Origin: Streptacidiphilus rugosus AM-16
GTDB taxonomy: Bacteria > Actinomycetota > Actinomycetes > Streptomycetales > Streptomycetaceae
Direction: 5' to 3'
DNA: 64,000 nucleotides
Assembly (NCBI RefSeq): GCF_000744655.1
Contig: NZ_JQMJ01000004.1
Coordinates: 1,240,001-1,304,000 of the forward strand
Position numbers and translations under genes: made by a program. Shown here piece by piece: positions 56,956 to 64,000 of this stretch. Numbering within the stretch: the first letter of the stretch is position 1; each line of letters opens with the position of its first letter. The notes beneath the pieces were generated by a model. The model saw only the letters and a program-made list of their open reading frames with translations. It was not told the DNA's origin and searched no databases.

Positions 56956-57252
56956 GTAACTGTCGTTCGACAAGCCCCCTCCGTGGGGAAGGGCGTCGAC
57001 CCGCGCCCTCACGCGGGAATCGGATGGCATCGAACCCGGCGGTCCGCCGTTCGCGCCGTGAAGCGGACCACCGCCGGAACCGACGGGAGGCGTCTGGCGG
57101 ACTCCGCCGCATGGGGATGGTCAGCAGGGCAAGCACGGCGGACGGTGCAGGTCAGGCAGGCGGCGAAGCCGCCCTGAGCGCTCTCCCGCTGCAGGGTGAG
57201 GACATGAATCAATCCAGGTGATGGGCCGACCCCAGCATGTAATGCTCGGTCG

Positions 57253-57731
57253 ATGAAGCGGATCGGTGGCAATGGGCCGGGTCTCGAACCGGGGATCGTG
57301 GACTACCAGTTCCCTGGTGCGGCCGACCCGCGACAGCGGCGGAGCCGGCTCGTCGCGAAGGGGGCCGCCCACTGCCCGGAGGCGATGCGGTCCTTCCGCC
57401 GGCCGGCTTTGACTGCCGACGACGCCGTCGACTTGGCGCGATGGCTCGGCCAGGCGACGGCCTGGAGCTCGGGTGCCGAACTCGACGGCAGCAGTGGCCG
57501 ACTGGACTTCACCGAACCCAATGTGGCCTTCGCTTTCACAAGGATCGAACCGGGTGCGGCCGAACTGCGCATCAGCCTGGACTTGGAGTTCTCTCCCCCT
57601 GGCGACGTCGGACCCGCTCGGGCGATCCGTTCGTGGTCTCCTGCCGACTGACGGCCCAGGCCTTGTCGGCCGCGGCCGCCGAGTGGGCATACGAGATCCT
57701 GCCCTGTCCGCCGGGCGGCCACGTCGGATGA
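57253..57731 (+). pseudogene. WapI-family immunity protein, broken by a one-base frameshift
   Basis: The first frame reads PGIVDYQFPGAADPRQRRSR, then GAAHCPEAMRSFRRPALTADDA, LDFTEPNVAFAF and LDLEFSPP, the order of WapI-family immunity proteins, but then ends in an unrelated tail at 57651. The other frame continues W-R-R-R-T-R-SGDPFVVSCRLTAQALSAAAAEW up to 57731, the expected family C-terminus. Adding one C to the ccccc run at 57595-57599 joins the frames as FSPPW, the family consensus. Either a real mutation, a phase-variable tract or a sequencing error. The start at 57253 lacks a clear ribosome-binding site. Confidence 0.72.
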
Positions 57732-57818
57732 CGGCCCCGCCAAGCCGCCCCCGCATCAGCCTGCTGATGAGACGGCCTGACCGACGACGCGGCAGCGGCC
57801 GACGGATAGGGTTCGCTC

Positions 57819-58172
57819 ATGCCTGGGCCTGCCGCTCCATCGCCGCTGCCGACTCGTCAGCAACTGGCCGAACTGCGGAACTTCGTCCTCGAGCGGGCTC
57901 GCACAACCGCTGCCATCGCACTCCAACTCAACGGCGAGCCGCCGCATCCCGATCCCACGGCTCTGGCGGACGCCCGGCACGCGGGGCGAGCCCTCTACAT
58001 GGTGGTCAACATGCTCAGCCGCCGAGTGCTGGACGCCGTCCACTCCGGACAACCGAGCGAGGCTGCGCGTGATGCCTGGGGCTCACTGCTGGTGGTCGCC
58101 GACGAGTGGCGGGACTCGCCGGAGATGCCCGAAGGGCTGGGGGCGCTGGTGGCAACCTGCTTCGGTCGGTGA
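57819..58172 (+). CDS. small hypothetical protein, helical
   Basis: A 117-residue protein: MPGPAAPSPLPTRQQLAELR, then FVLERARTTAAIALQLNGEP, LYMVVNMLSRRVLDAVHSGQ and DEWRDSPEMPEGLGALVATC. It appears all-helical, with no membrane segment. No family recognised. Confidence 0.6.
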   Translation: MPGPAAPSPLPTRQQLAELRNFVLERARTTAAIALQLNGEPPHPDPTALADARHAGRALYMVVNMLSRRVLDAVHSGQPSEAARDAWGSLLVVADEWRDSPEMPEGLGALVATCFGR

Positions 58173-58197
58173 GAGCCCAGCGAGGGTGAGCGGGAGA

Positions 58198-58659
58198 TCA
58201 GTCACGATCGCCGTCTCCCCGTGCGAAGAAGTGTCGGGCCTCTGCGGCGAGAGCGGACATCTGCTCGCCTGCCTCGAGCCAGGTCGTGACGGACGCCTTC
58301 CAGCCGCCGGCCGCCCTTCTCCACGGGTGAAGGGTCCAGGTCAGCCCGACGTGGCCGCCTGATCGGAAGACCGCGCCGACAGCAAGATCACCGTCATTCG
58401 TCTGCCACTCCCTGCGGCCGTCCCAGCCCCGGAAGTCCGACGCCAAGCCCTCGAGGAACGGCACCAGATCGGCGCCGCGATCCCAGGCGACCACCTGATC
58501 GACACGAACGACCAACCCTGGTGCGTGCGCTTCGACGGCGTACTGCACCCGGTCCTCGTCAGGCCGAAACGGGTCGCACAATCGCACCTGGACCTCGTCG
58601 TGGTTCCGGCAACGAACCGTTACGGCGCGAGCCGCGTGGCTGGTGTCCTGACTGCCCAT
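58198..58659 (-). CDS. DUF6228 family protein
   Basis: A 153-residue protein: MGSQDTSHAARAVTVRCRNH, then YAVEAHAPGLVVRVDQVVAW, FLEGLASDFRGWDGRREWQT, HVGLTWTLHPWRR and WLEAGEQMSALAAEARHFFA. The L-FRGW-G-W then H-LTWTL then LEAGE order fits DUF6228, a Streptomyces family sometimes linked to immunity-like loci. Function unknown. Confidence 0.7.
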   Translation of the reverse strand: MGSQDTSHAARAVTVRCRNHDEVQVRLCDPFRPDEDRVQYAVEAHAPGLVVRVDQVVAWDRGADLVPFLEGLASDFRGWDGRREWQTNDGDLAVGAVFRSGGHVGLTWTLHPWRRAAGGWKASVTTWLEAGEQMSALAAEARHFFARGDGDRD

Positions 58660-58703
58660 CGGGCACACGGTAGCCCAGCACGGCGGTGCCGACCGGGCGG
58701 TGG

Positions 58704-59174
58704 TCACGCCAGGCGGGCGGGGAAGCCGCCGGTGGCGATGGGGCTCCAGTGGGTGGGGGTGATGCGGAGCAGGGCTTTGCCCTGGGTGATCATGGCGGCG
58801 CGGTACTCGGCCCAGTCGGGGTGTTCGCCGGAGATGTTGCGGAAGTACTCGACGAAGGCGTCCAGCGCGGACGGGCCGTCGGCGGCTTCGAGCACGGCGG
58901 CGTCGCCGTCGACCTGGACCCACGGTCCGTCCCACTCGTCGGACAGCACCAGGACGCTGACCTCGGGGCGGAGGCGCGCGTTGCGGGTCTTGGCGCGCTC
59001 GGGGTAGCTGGTGATCACGATCCGGCCCGCGTCGTCGACGCCGCCGGCCACCGGGGACGCCTGAGGCGAGCCGTCGGCGCGGCGGGTGATCAGGATCATC
59101 CGGTGGCGTGGGCGGACGAAGTCCAGCAGGCCGTCCCGCTCGACCTTCGTGGTGGTTGCGATGGTTCGTGCCAT
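58704..59174 (-). CDS. PPOX-class F420-dependent oxidoreductase
   Basis: A 156-residue split-barrel flavin/deazaflavin enzyme: LLDFVRPRHRMILITRRADG, SPQASPVAGGVDDAGRIVIT, AKTRNARLRPEVSVLVLSDE and WVQVDGDAAVLEAADGPSAL, with WAEYRAAMITQGKALLRITP at the end. The pattern fits the Rv1155/Rv3547-type PPOX F420 group. ATG 59174 with GAGGAG is preferred over a start eight codons earlier. A perfect 8-bp-arm dyad lies upstream at 59321. Confidence 0.85.
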   Translation of the reverse strand: MARTIATTTKVERDGLLDFVRPRHRMILITRRADGSPQASPVAGGVDDAGRIVITSYPERAKTRNARLRPEVSVLVLSDEWDGPWVQVDGDAAVLEAADGPSALDAFVEYFRNISGEHPDWAEYRAAMITQGKALLRITPTHWSPIATGGFPARLA

Positions 59175-59320
59175 CAGTGCTGTCTCCTCATGCCTCACGC
59201 CCGCTTGCGGTCACCCTATGCACGCTGCCCGGACGCGGCACCGCCGACACGGCCCAGGAGCCGGCCGCAGCTCAGCGGCGCGGCGGCGCGGCGCTCCAGC
59301 ATGCGAAACGGCGTCTCTTC

Positions 59321-59338
59321 ACTAGACACATGTCTAGT
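59321..59338. promoter_or_regulatory. inverted repeat upstream of the F420 enzyme and DUF485 gene
   Basis: actagacacatgtctagt has perfect 8-bp arms around CA. It is in the 286-nt divergent gap. The form is that of a GntR-, MarR- or TetR-type operator, but no regulator gene is adjacent. Confidence 0.6.
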
Positions 59339-59460
59339 CAATAGCCGGATGGCTGGCTACGCTGACGCCACTCCCGAACTCCGACCACCCGGACCTCACT
59401 CGCGTGAGGCACCGGGCGGTCCGCGCTTCTCGCCACCCCGAGGAACCAGAGGAACCATCG

Positions 59461-59934
59461 ATGCACCCCACATACGGCACCGGAGATCCGCCGCCCCCGA
59501 GCTTCCGGCGAGAGCCCTCGCCGTCCCGGCCGTCCCCGCAGTCCCGGCCCGCCCGGCAGGGCGAGGCCCTGCGGGTCAAGGCACTGCGGAGGAAGATCGG
59601 ACGGATCGATCAGCGGCTGGTGGTCGTCAACGCCGCCGGTTTCGTCCTGCTCGTGGGGTTGGCCGCAGCCGCGCCCGGGGTGCTCGCGGCGAGTGTGGTG
59701 GGGGAGGTCAATCTCGGGTTCGTGCTCTGCACCGGACTCGGGCTGCTGACGCTGTGCACGTCCGTCCTCTACGACCGACGCCTCGCGCGCGGTTGCGATC
59801 CGGAGGCTGAGGCGATCCGGGCGAGCGTGGCGGAGCGGGAGACCGCGGCCGCTTCGGCGAGCGCGTGGACTCCGCAGCAGTCGCCGTCCCAGGCGCAGCA
59901 GTGGGGCACCGGCGGCGGACGGAGCGAGTGGTGA
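59461..59934 (+). CDS. DUF485-family small membrane protein, symporter partner
   Basis: A 157-residue protein with a proline/arginine-rich cytoplasmic leader (about residues 8-40), two membrane helices (VVVNAAGFVLLVGLAAAAPG and LGFVLCTGLGLLTLCTSVLY) and a cytoplasmic tail. DUF485 proteins (YjcH in E. coli) accompany ActP-type symporters. The stop overlaps the GTG of the symporter gene. Confidence 0.8.
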   Translation: MHPTYGTGDPPPPSFRREPSPSRPSPQSRPARQGEALRVKALRRKIGRIDQRLVVVNAAGFVLLVGLAAAAPGVLAASVVGEVNLGFVLCTGLGLLTLCTSVLYDRRLARGCDPEAEAIRASVAERETAAASASAWTPQQSPSQAQQWGTGGGRSEW

Positions 59935-61592
59935 CGCCCGCCCTGATCGCGGCCGCGGCCGCGACGCCCGCCGCACCGATGCCCGTCCTCGACCACGGCA
60001 CGCACGCACCGGTGCTGATCGCCTTCCTCGCCTTCGTCGGCGTCGCGCTGCTGCTCTGCGTGCTGGTCGGCCCGGACCGGGACGAGGTCGCCGACTTCTA
60101 CACCGCCAACCGCACGCTGACGCCGTTCCAGAACGGGCTCGCGCTCTCCGGCGACTACATCTCCGCCGCGACCCTGCTCGGCACCACCGGGATCATCGCG
60201 CTCTCCGGCTACGACGGCATCCTGCTCGACATGAGCACCGCGCTCGCACTGAGCACCCTCCTCGTGCTGGCCCGTCCGCTGCGCAATGCCGGCCGCTACA
60301 CCCTCGGCGACGTCTTCGCGCTGCGCTCCCCCGGCAGCGCACCGCGGATCGCCGCGGCGGTGGTGACGCTCGCCGTCTCGCTGCCGTTCCTGATCGTCCA
60401 GCTCACCGGCGCAGGGGCGGCGACCGCCATGCTGCTGGGCATGACCAGCGCGTCCGCCCAGCAGGCGTGCATCGTGCTGATCGGCACGCTGATGGTCGCC
60501 TACACGGTGGCGGGCGGCATGCGCGGCACGAGTCTGATGCAGATCGCCAAGGTCGTGCTGGTCACCGGGACGCTCGCGGTCACCACCGTCTGCGTGATGG
60601 CGCGCTTCCACTGGAGCCCGGACGAGCTGCTGAGCGCGGCCGCGCACGGCAGCGGCCACCCGGCCAGCTACCTCCGCTCGGCCTCGCAGCTCGGCGTCTC
60701 GGCGAGCGGTCCGTGGAACGTCGCCGGAATGCACCTGACCGTGGTGCTGGGCGCGGCCTGCATGCCGCACATGATCATGCGAGTGAGCGCCATGGCGGAC
60801 GGGGCGACGGCACGCCGCTCCACCCGCTTCGCGTTCGGACTGGTCAGCATCTACAGCCTCTGCCTGGCCGTGCTCGGCATCGGCGCGGCGGCGGTGGTCG
60901 GGGCGGGGCTCATCTCCGGCGTGACGCCGAACGGGCAGTCCGCCCTTCTGCTGCTGGCGAGCAACCTGGCCGGCGGCCCGGGGACGACCGCCGGCATGGC
61001 GCTGCTGACGGCCGTGGCCTGCACGGTCTTCGTGACGGTGCTGGCGGTGGTCGCCGGCATCACTCTGACGGCGGCGGCCACGCTCGCCCACGACGTGCAC
61101 GCCTACGCGGTGCGGCGGGGCGCGCTGCCGCAGGCGAAGGAGGTCCGCACGGTGCGCTGGGCGGCGGTGCTCTTCGGGGGCGTCGGCATCGCGCTCTCGG
61201 CGCTGGCTCAGGGCTACAACGTGCAGTTCCTCTCCATGCTCGCGGTCACGATCGCCGCTGCGGCGGTGCTGCCCGCGCTGGTGCACAGCCTGTTCTGGAA
61301 GGGCTACCACCGGACCGGGCTGCTCTGGTCCGTCTACGGCGGCACGGCGCTGACGATCGGCCTCCAGCTGATCTCGCCGACCGTTTCCGGGCAGCCGGGG
61401 ACGCTCTTCCCCGGCCTGGACTTCGCCTGGTCGCCGCTGCAGAGCGTCGGCCTCGTCTCGGTGCCGGTCTCGTTCCTGCTCGGCTGGGCCGGCAGCCGTC
61501 ACGGCCACCGCCGGGACGCCGCGCGCGGGGTGGCGGAGGTCGACCAGGAGGCGGCGGAGCTGCGGATCCTCACGGGGGTGGGCTCGGACTGA
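59931..61592 (+). CDS. cation/acetate-type sodium:solute symporter (ActP-like)
   Basis: A 553-residue SSS-family transporter with about 13 helices: YTANRTLTPFQNGLALSGDY, ISAATLLGTTGIIALSGYDG, RNAGRYTLGDVFALRSPGSA and MPHMIMRVSAMADGATARRS. These are ActP features (sodium- or proton-coupled uptake of acetate or other monocarboxylates). The GTG start overlaps the DUF485 stop (GTGA), so translation is coupled. Confidence 0.9.
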   Translation: MTPALIAAAAATPAAPMPVLDHGTHAPVLIAFLAFVGVALLLCVLVGPDRDEVADFYTANRTLTPFQNGLALSGDYISAATLLGTTGIIALSGYDGILLDMSTALALSTLLVLARPLRNAGRYTLGDVFALRSPGSAPRIAAAVVTLAVSLPFLIVQLTGAGAATAMLLGMTSASAQQACIVLIGTLMVAYTVAGGMRGTSLMQIAKVVLVTGTLAVTTVCVMARFHWSPDELLSAAAHGSGHPASYLRSASQLGVSASGPWNVAGMHLTVVLGAACMPHMIMRVSAMADGATARRSTRFAFGLVSIYSLCLAVLGIGAAAVVGAGLISGVTPNGQSALLLLASNLAGGPGTTAGMALLTAVACTVFVTVLAVVAGITLTAAATLAHDVHAYAVRRGALPQAKEVRTVRWAAVLFGGVGIALSALAQGYNVQFLSMLAVTIAAAAVLPALVHSLFWKGYHRTGLLWSVYGGTALTIGLQLISPTVSGQPGTLFPGLDFAWSPLQSVGLVSVPVSFLLGWAGSRHGHRRDAARGVAEVDQEAAELRILTGVGSD

Positions 61593-61916
61593 GGGAACGT
61601 GACGCCGGGTCAGCCTGCGGGCCGGCCCGGCGTCGGCGCGCCCGGCGCGGGCCGCGCTGCCTTTTGTCCGAACTCCCCCGGCCAACCGCGGACGGGCCGC
61701 GCTCCACTCACCCGCCCCAGCCGCGACCGTCCGTAGGCGGGACCAGCGGCGCGGACCGCCGCCCGCGACCCGGTCCCCGTCGCCGTGCCCTGAACGGACG
61801 CCTGCCGGCCCGGACGGCCCGAACGGCGACGCGCGCGGTCGGTCAGGTCGCCGCGGTGCGGCCGGTGGCGTCAGGTTCCGGGGCGCCGGGCCCGGACGCG
61901 TCGGGTTGTCGCGGCG
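61593..61916. other. intergenic interval, no gene seen
   Basis: About 320 very GC-rich nt between convergent genes. Self-complementary cggcgcgcccggcgcggg-like stretches near 61620-61660 may serve as a terminator, but no clean stem could be defined. No coding frame is convincing. Confidence 0.45.
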
Positions 61917-62585
61917 TCAGGTTCCGTCGGCGTCAGGTTCGGCGGCGGACTCGCCGCCGCCCAGGACGGCCCACCAGCCCGCCGTCATCTCGTCGAGCAG
62001 GATCTCCCGGTCGGGCCGCCAACCGTCCTGCACGACGGTGTCCATCGCCACCTGGTGGAACTGCCGCAGCAGGAGTTGGAGCCGGATCCGCGCGCGGACC
62101 GGGTCACCGGTGCGGGCGAGGTAGTCGGGGACCGCGTCGACCAGCCGCTCGACTGCCGCCGACCGGCCGCGGGCGACGGTGCCCTCGACAGCCATCGCCT
62201 CGTTGAGCGCGGCCAGCAGCCGGGCGTGCGACTCGTACCAGGCCAGGGACGCCGCCAGCCAGCGACGCAGGCTTGCGGGCGAGGTCAGGGCCTTCGGGAG
62301 CGTCGCGTAGATCCCGCGGTCGGACGGGGTGACCCGGTCCAGCAGCGCGGCGGCGGCCTCCGCCTTGGAGCGGAAGTGGATGTAGAAGGTGGCCCGGCTG
62401 GTCCCGGCGCGCCGGACGATCTCGTCGACGGTCGCGGCCGCGTAGTCGGTCTCCTCCAGCACCTCGCGCACCGCGTCGAGCAGGCGCTTGCGGGTCAGCT
62501 CCCGGTACTCGCTGCGCAACGAGCCGCCCCGCGGCGAAGCGGGTCCCCCCGCGGAGGAGGCGGAGGCGGCGGAGGATGGAGTCAC
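61917..62585 (-). CDS. TetR-family transcriptional regulator
   Basis: A 222-residue regulator with an HTH at about residues 30-75 (RKRLLDAVREVLEETDYAAA, TVDEIVRRAGTSRATFYIHF, SKAEAAAALLD) and a helical ligand domain. The GTG at 62585 is followed by a Ser/Ala/Gly-rich leader. It has no divergent partner; the nearest gene in the same direction is the alpha/beta hydrolase upstream. Target unknown. Confidence 0.85.
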   Translation of the reverse strand: MTPSSAASASSAGGPASPRGGSLRSEYRELTRKRLLDAVREVLEETDYAAATVDEIVRRAGTSRATFYIHFRSKAEAAAALLDRVTPSDRGIYATLPKALTSPASLRRWLAASLAWYESHARLLAALNEAMAVEGTVARGRSAAVERLVDAVPDYLARTGDPVRARIRLQLLLRQFHQVAMDTVVQDGWRPDREILLDEMTAGWWAVLGGGESAAEPDADGT

Positions 62586-62728
62586 CCCGTCACCCTATCC
62601 CGTGGCCCCGGCCCAGCAGCCCGGACCGCCCCGACCCACGGCACCGGGCGCACTGCTCGGGAGGAACGGCCTCGCGAGCCGTGCGCCGCACCAGCCGGCG
62701 TGCCCGCAGTCCGGGGGACCGTCTCCGC

Positions 62729-63517
62729 TCACGCCGGTGAGACCGCGGCCCGGCTCGCGGGCTCTGCCAGAAACGCCGCGACCTCGGCGGCGAACCGCTC
62801 CGGAGCGTCGTGGTGCACGACGTGGCCGGCCGCGAGCTCGACCAGCCGGGCCCGCAGCCCGGGCCGGGACACCATCGCGCGGGCCTGATCGGCCGTCAAC
62901 TCGTCACTCAGGGTGCCGCGAACGAGCAGGGTGGGGCAGGAGACCGCCGTCCAGTCCCCCCGGTGATCGCCGTTGAGCGCCTTCTGGGACCGCACCGTGT
63001 CGTCGAGCCCGAAGGAGAACCCCCACCCCGCGTCGGTCTGCCGGAACGCGCACTCCAGATACGGCGCGGTCCGGCCCAGCGCCGCGACCAGCGCCTCCCG
63101 GGACGGGGCGGACGCGGGCAGGCGCGTGGTGAACGACCAGTCGCAGTCGACGACCGCCCCGATCTCCTCCACGACCAGCGCGCTGACACGGTCCGGATGA
63201 CGGGCGGCGAACTGGTAGGCGTTCACCCCGCCCAGCGAATGCCCCAGCACCGGCACCGCTCCGACCCCCAAGTGCCGGTGGAAGGCGACGAGGTCGGCGA
63301 CGTAGTCCTCCCGCTCGTAGCTGTCGGCTCGATCGGATTCACCATGGCCGCGCTGATCGAGCGCGACGACCCGCCACCGGGGCGCCAGCGCCCCGGCGAG
63401 CGGCGCGAACGCCGCCGCCTCGTTGTAGTGCCCGTGCAGAGCCAGCAGCGGCTCTCCCGGACCGCCGAAGTCCAGAAACGACAGCTTCCGCCCGCCCACC
63501 GTGAAGTACTCCCGCAT
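62729..63517 (-). CDS. alpha/beta hydrolase
   Basis: A 262-residue hydrolase: MREYFTVGGRKLSFLDFGGP, HGHYNEAAAFAPLAGAL, DQRGHGESDRADSY, nucleophile elbow VLGHSLGGVNAYQ (Ser about residue 94) and histidine in AAGHVVHHDAPERFAAEVAA. No signal peptide. The ATG at 63517 gives the normal family length. It probably forms one transcription direction with the TetR gene downstream. Confidence 0.88.
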   Translation of the reverse strand: MREYFTVGGRKLSFLDFGGPGEPLLALHGHYNEAAAFAPLAGALAPRWRVVALDQRGHGESDRADSYEREDYVADLVAFHRHLGVGAVPVLGHSLGGVNAYQFAARHPDRVSALVVEEIGAVVDCDWSFTTRLPASAPSREALVAALGRTAPYLECAFRQTDAGWGFSFGLDDTVRSQKALNGDHRGDWTAVSCPTLLVRGTLSDELTADQARAMVSRPGLRARLVELAAGHVVHHDAPERFAAEVAAFLAEPASRAAVSPA

Positions 63518-63799
63518 GACGCGGATCCTAGGACCAGGCACCGACACCCCCGGTGCGGCGACGCGCCGCCCCGCGTGTTCCTCCGTCAGGACCTGCCCTG
63601 GCCGACGGCGCCCCGTCAGCCAGGTGTGACGCTCCGCCAGCGGGTCCGCGACCGCACCGACGAGGGGCCGGCCCGTGTGGGCGCCCCTGCGCTCACGCCG
63701 TCGGGCAGCGGCCCTCATGCCCCGATATAGAAGGATAATCCAGGCATCTCCACCTATCATTCGCAAGACGCTCGTATGACTACGGTGTGACCTCTCACC

Positions 63800-63828
63800 T
63801 TGGCCTTGTGCGGCTTTGACCGTAGTCT
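63800..63828 (+). promoter_or_regulatory. promoter of the acyltransferase gene, predicted leaderless
   Basis: TTGGCC (63800-63805) and TAGTCT (63823-63828) are 17 bp apart, and the GTG start lies 6 nt after the -10 box with no Shine-Dalgarno, which predicts a leaderless mRNA. The rest of the 63518-63834 interval holds no convincing gene. Confidence 0.55.
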
Positions 63829-63834
63829 CCCCGG

Positions 63835-64000
63835 GTGATTGACGTCCGAACGATCGAACCTCGTCCCGAACCGGCAGCTCCGGTCCTCGACGGCGCGCCG
63901 GCGCCGAAGGCCGCCGCGCGATTGGGGTGGCTCGACGCGCTTCGTGGCATCGCCGCTCTCCTGGTGGTCTTCCAGCACACCGGTTCCACGCTGCTGCCCC
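63835..64000 (+). CDS. acyltransferase 3 family protein (N-terminal part, cut by window end)
   Basis: From GTG 63835 the frame reads about 30 polar residues (IDVRTIEPRPEPAAPVLDG and on) and then LGWLDALRGIAALLVVFQHT, the start of the first helix of acyltransferase 3 membrane proteins with the conserved LDxLRGxAxLxVxxxH and its catalytic histidine. These enzymes acylate sugars, lipids or antibiotics. Only 55 residues are visible. Confidence 0.82.
   Translation, partial: MIDVRTIEPRPEPAAPVLDGAPAPKAAARLGWLDALRGIAALLVVFQHTGSTLLP

Noticed and set aside
56937-57221. A 94-codon plus-strand frame in the padR upstream region
   Set aside because: Arg/Ser-rich with no ribosome-binding site; it overlaps the likely padR control region.
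59769-61685. A 638-codon minus-strand open frame opposite the symporter
   Set aside because: Shadow of the actP-like gene: Arg/His/Gln/Gly-rich with no membrane or domain features.

Overview
This is a single, unbroken chromosomal window from a high-GC actinomycete, most likely a member of Streptomycetaceae. The genus is not resolved; Streptomyces, Kitasatospora and Streptacidiphilus are all possible. The signs are third-codon GC bias throughout, many GTG starts, hairpin terminators without U-tracts, and several small families typical of this group (DUF5302, DUF5959, DUF6221, DUF6228, MT0933-like antitoxin). No rRNA, tRNA, CRISPR array, transposase or integrase was seen.

Layout. 1-4.9 kb: a methyltransferase cut by the window edge, a DMT transporter, lgt, and the divergent ohr/ohrR peroxide pair. 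4.9-8.8 kb: the phenylacetyl-CoA epoxidase operon paaABCDE on the minus strand, with a PaaR-like operator in front. 8.9-15 kb: a TerD-VWA protein, a divergent MocR/PaiB pair and a sugar porter. 15-29.7 kb: accessory genes, many of them small. They include an Imm35-like protein, DUF5959, a YwqG-like protein, a WD40 protein, a MerR-methyltransferase fusion with its own MerR-type promoter, a WYL regulator with a divergent hydrolase, and an extra hemC. Minisatellite and direct repeats lie between them.

29.7-52.8 kb: a glycine-betaine demethylation region. soxBDAG (sarcosine oxidase) is divergent from a choline-dehydrogenase-type GMC oxidoreductase, which is followed by an IclR regulator. About 8 kb further on come an APC permease and, divergent from it, a dimethylglycine oxidase and a Rieske oxygenase resembling glycine betaine monooxygenase. 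A cis element of the form CTGTyTCA-N5-CGCA precedes three of these transcription units, so they probably form one regulon. Between the two halves lies a block with an NTF2-like protein, a methyltransferase, a lipoprotein, a TetX-like monooxygenase with its TetR regulator, and two tandem P47 (TULIP) family proteins, a family best known from botulinum toxin orfX loci.

52.8-64 kb: small conserved genes, an MT0933-like antitoxin, GNAT, Clp-N, HAD, PadR, a WapI-family immunity gene broken by one base in a C-tract, an F420/PPOX enzyme, a DUF485-ActP symporter pair, TetR, an alpha/beta hydrolase and the start of an acyltransferase.

The observations most worth following up are: (i) a dispersed 0.1-kb element found twice, each time at a stop/start (ATGA) junction inside an operon and flanked by ATGAGC; (ii) the shared betaine-regulon motif; (iii) the tandem P47-like pair; (iv) the MerR-methyltransferase fusion with a 19-bp-spacer promoter that predicts a leaderless mRNA; (v) the homopolymer frameshift in the WapI-type immunity gene.
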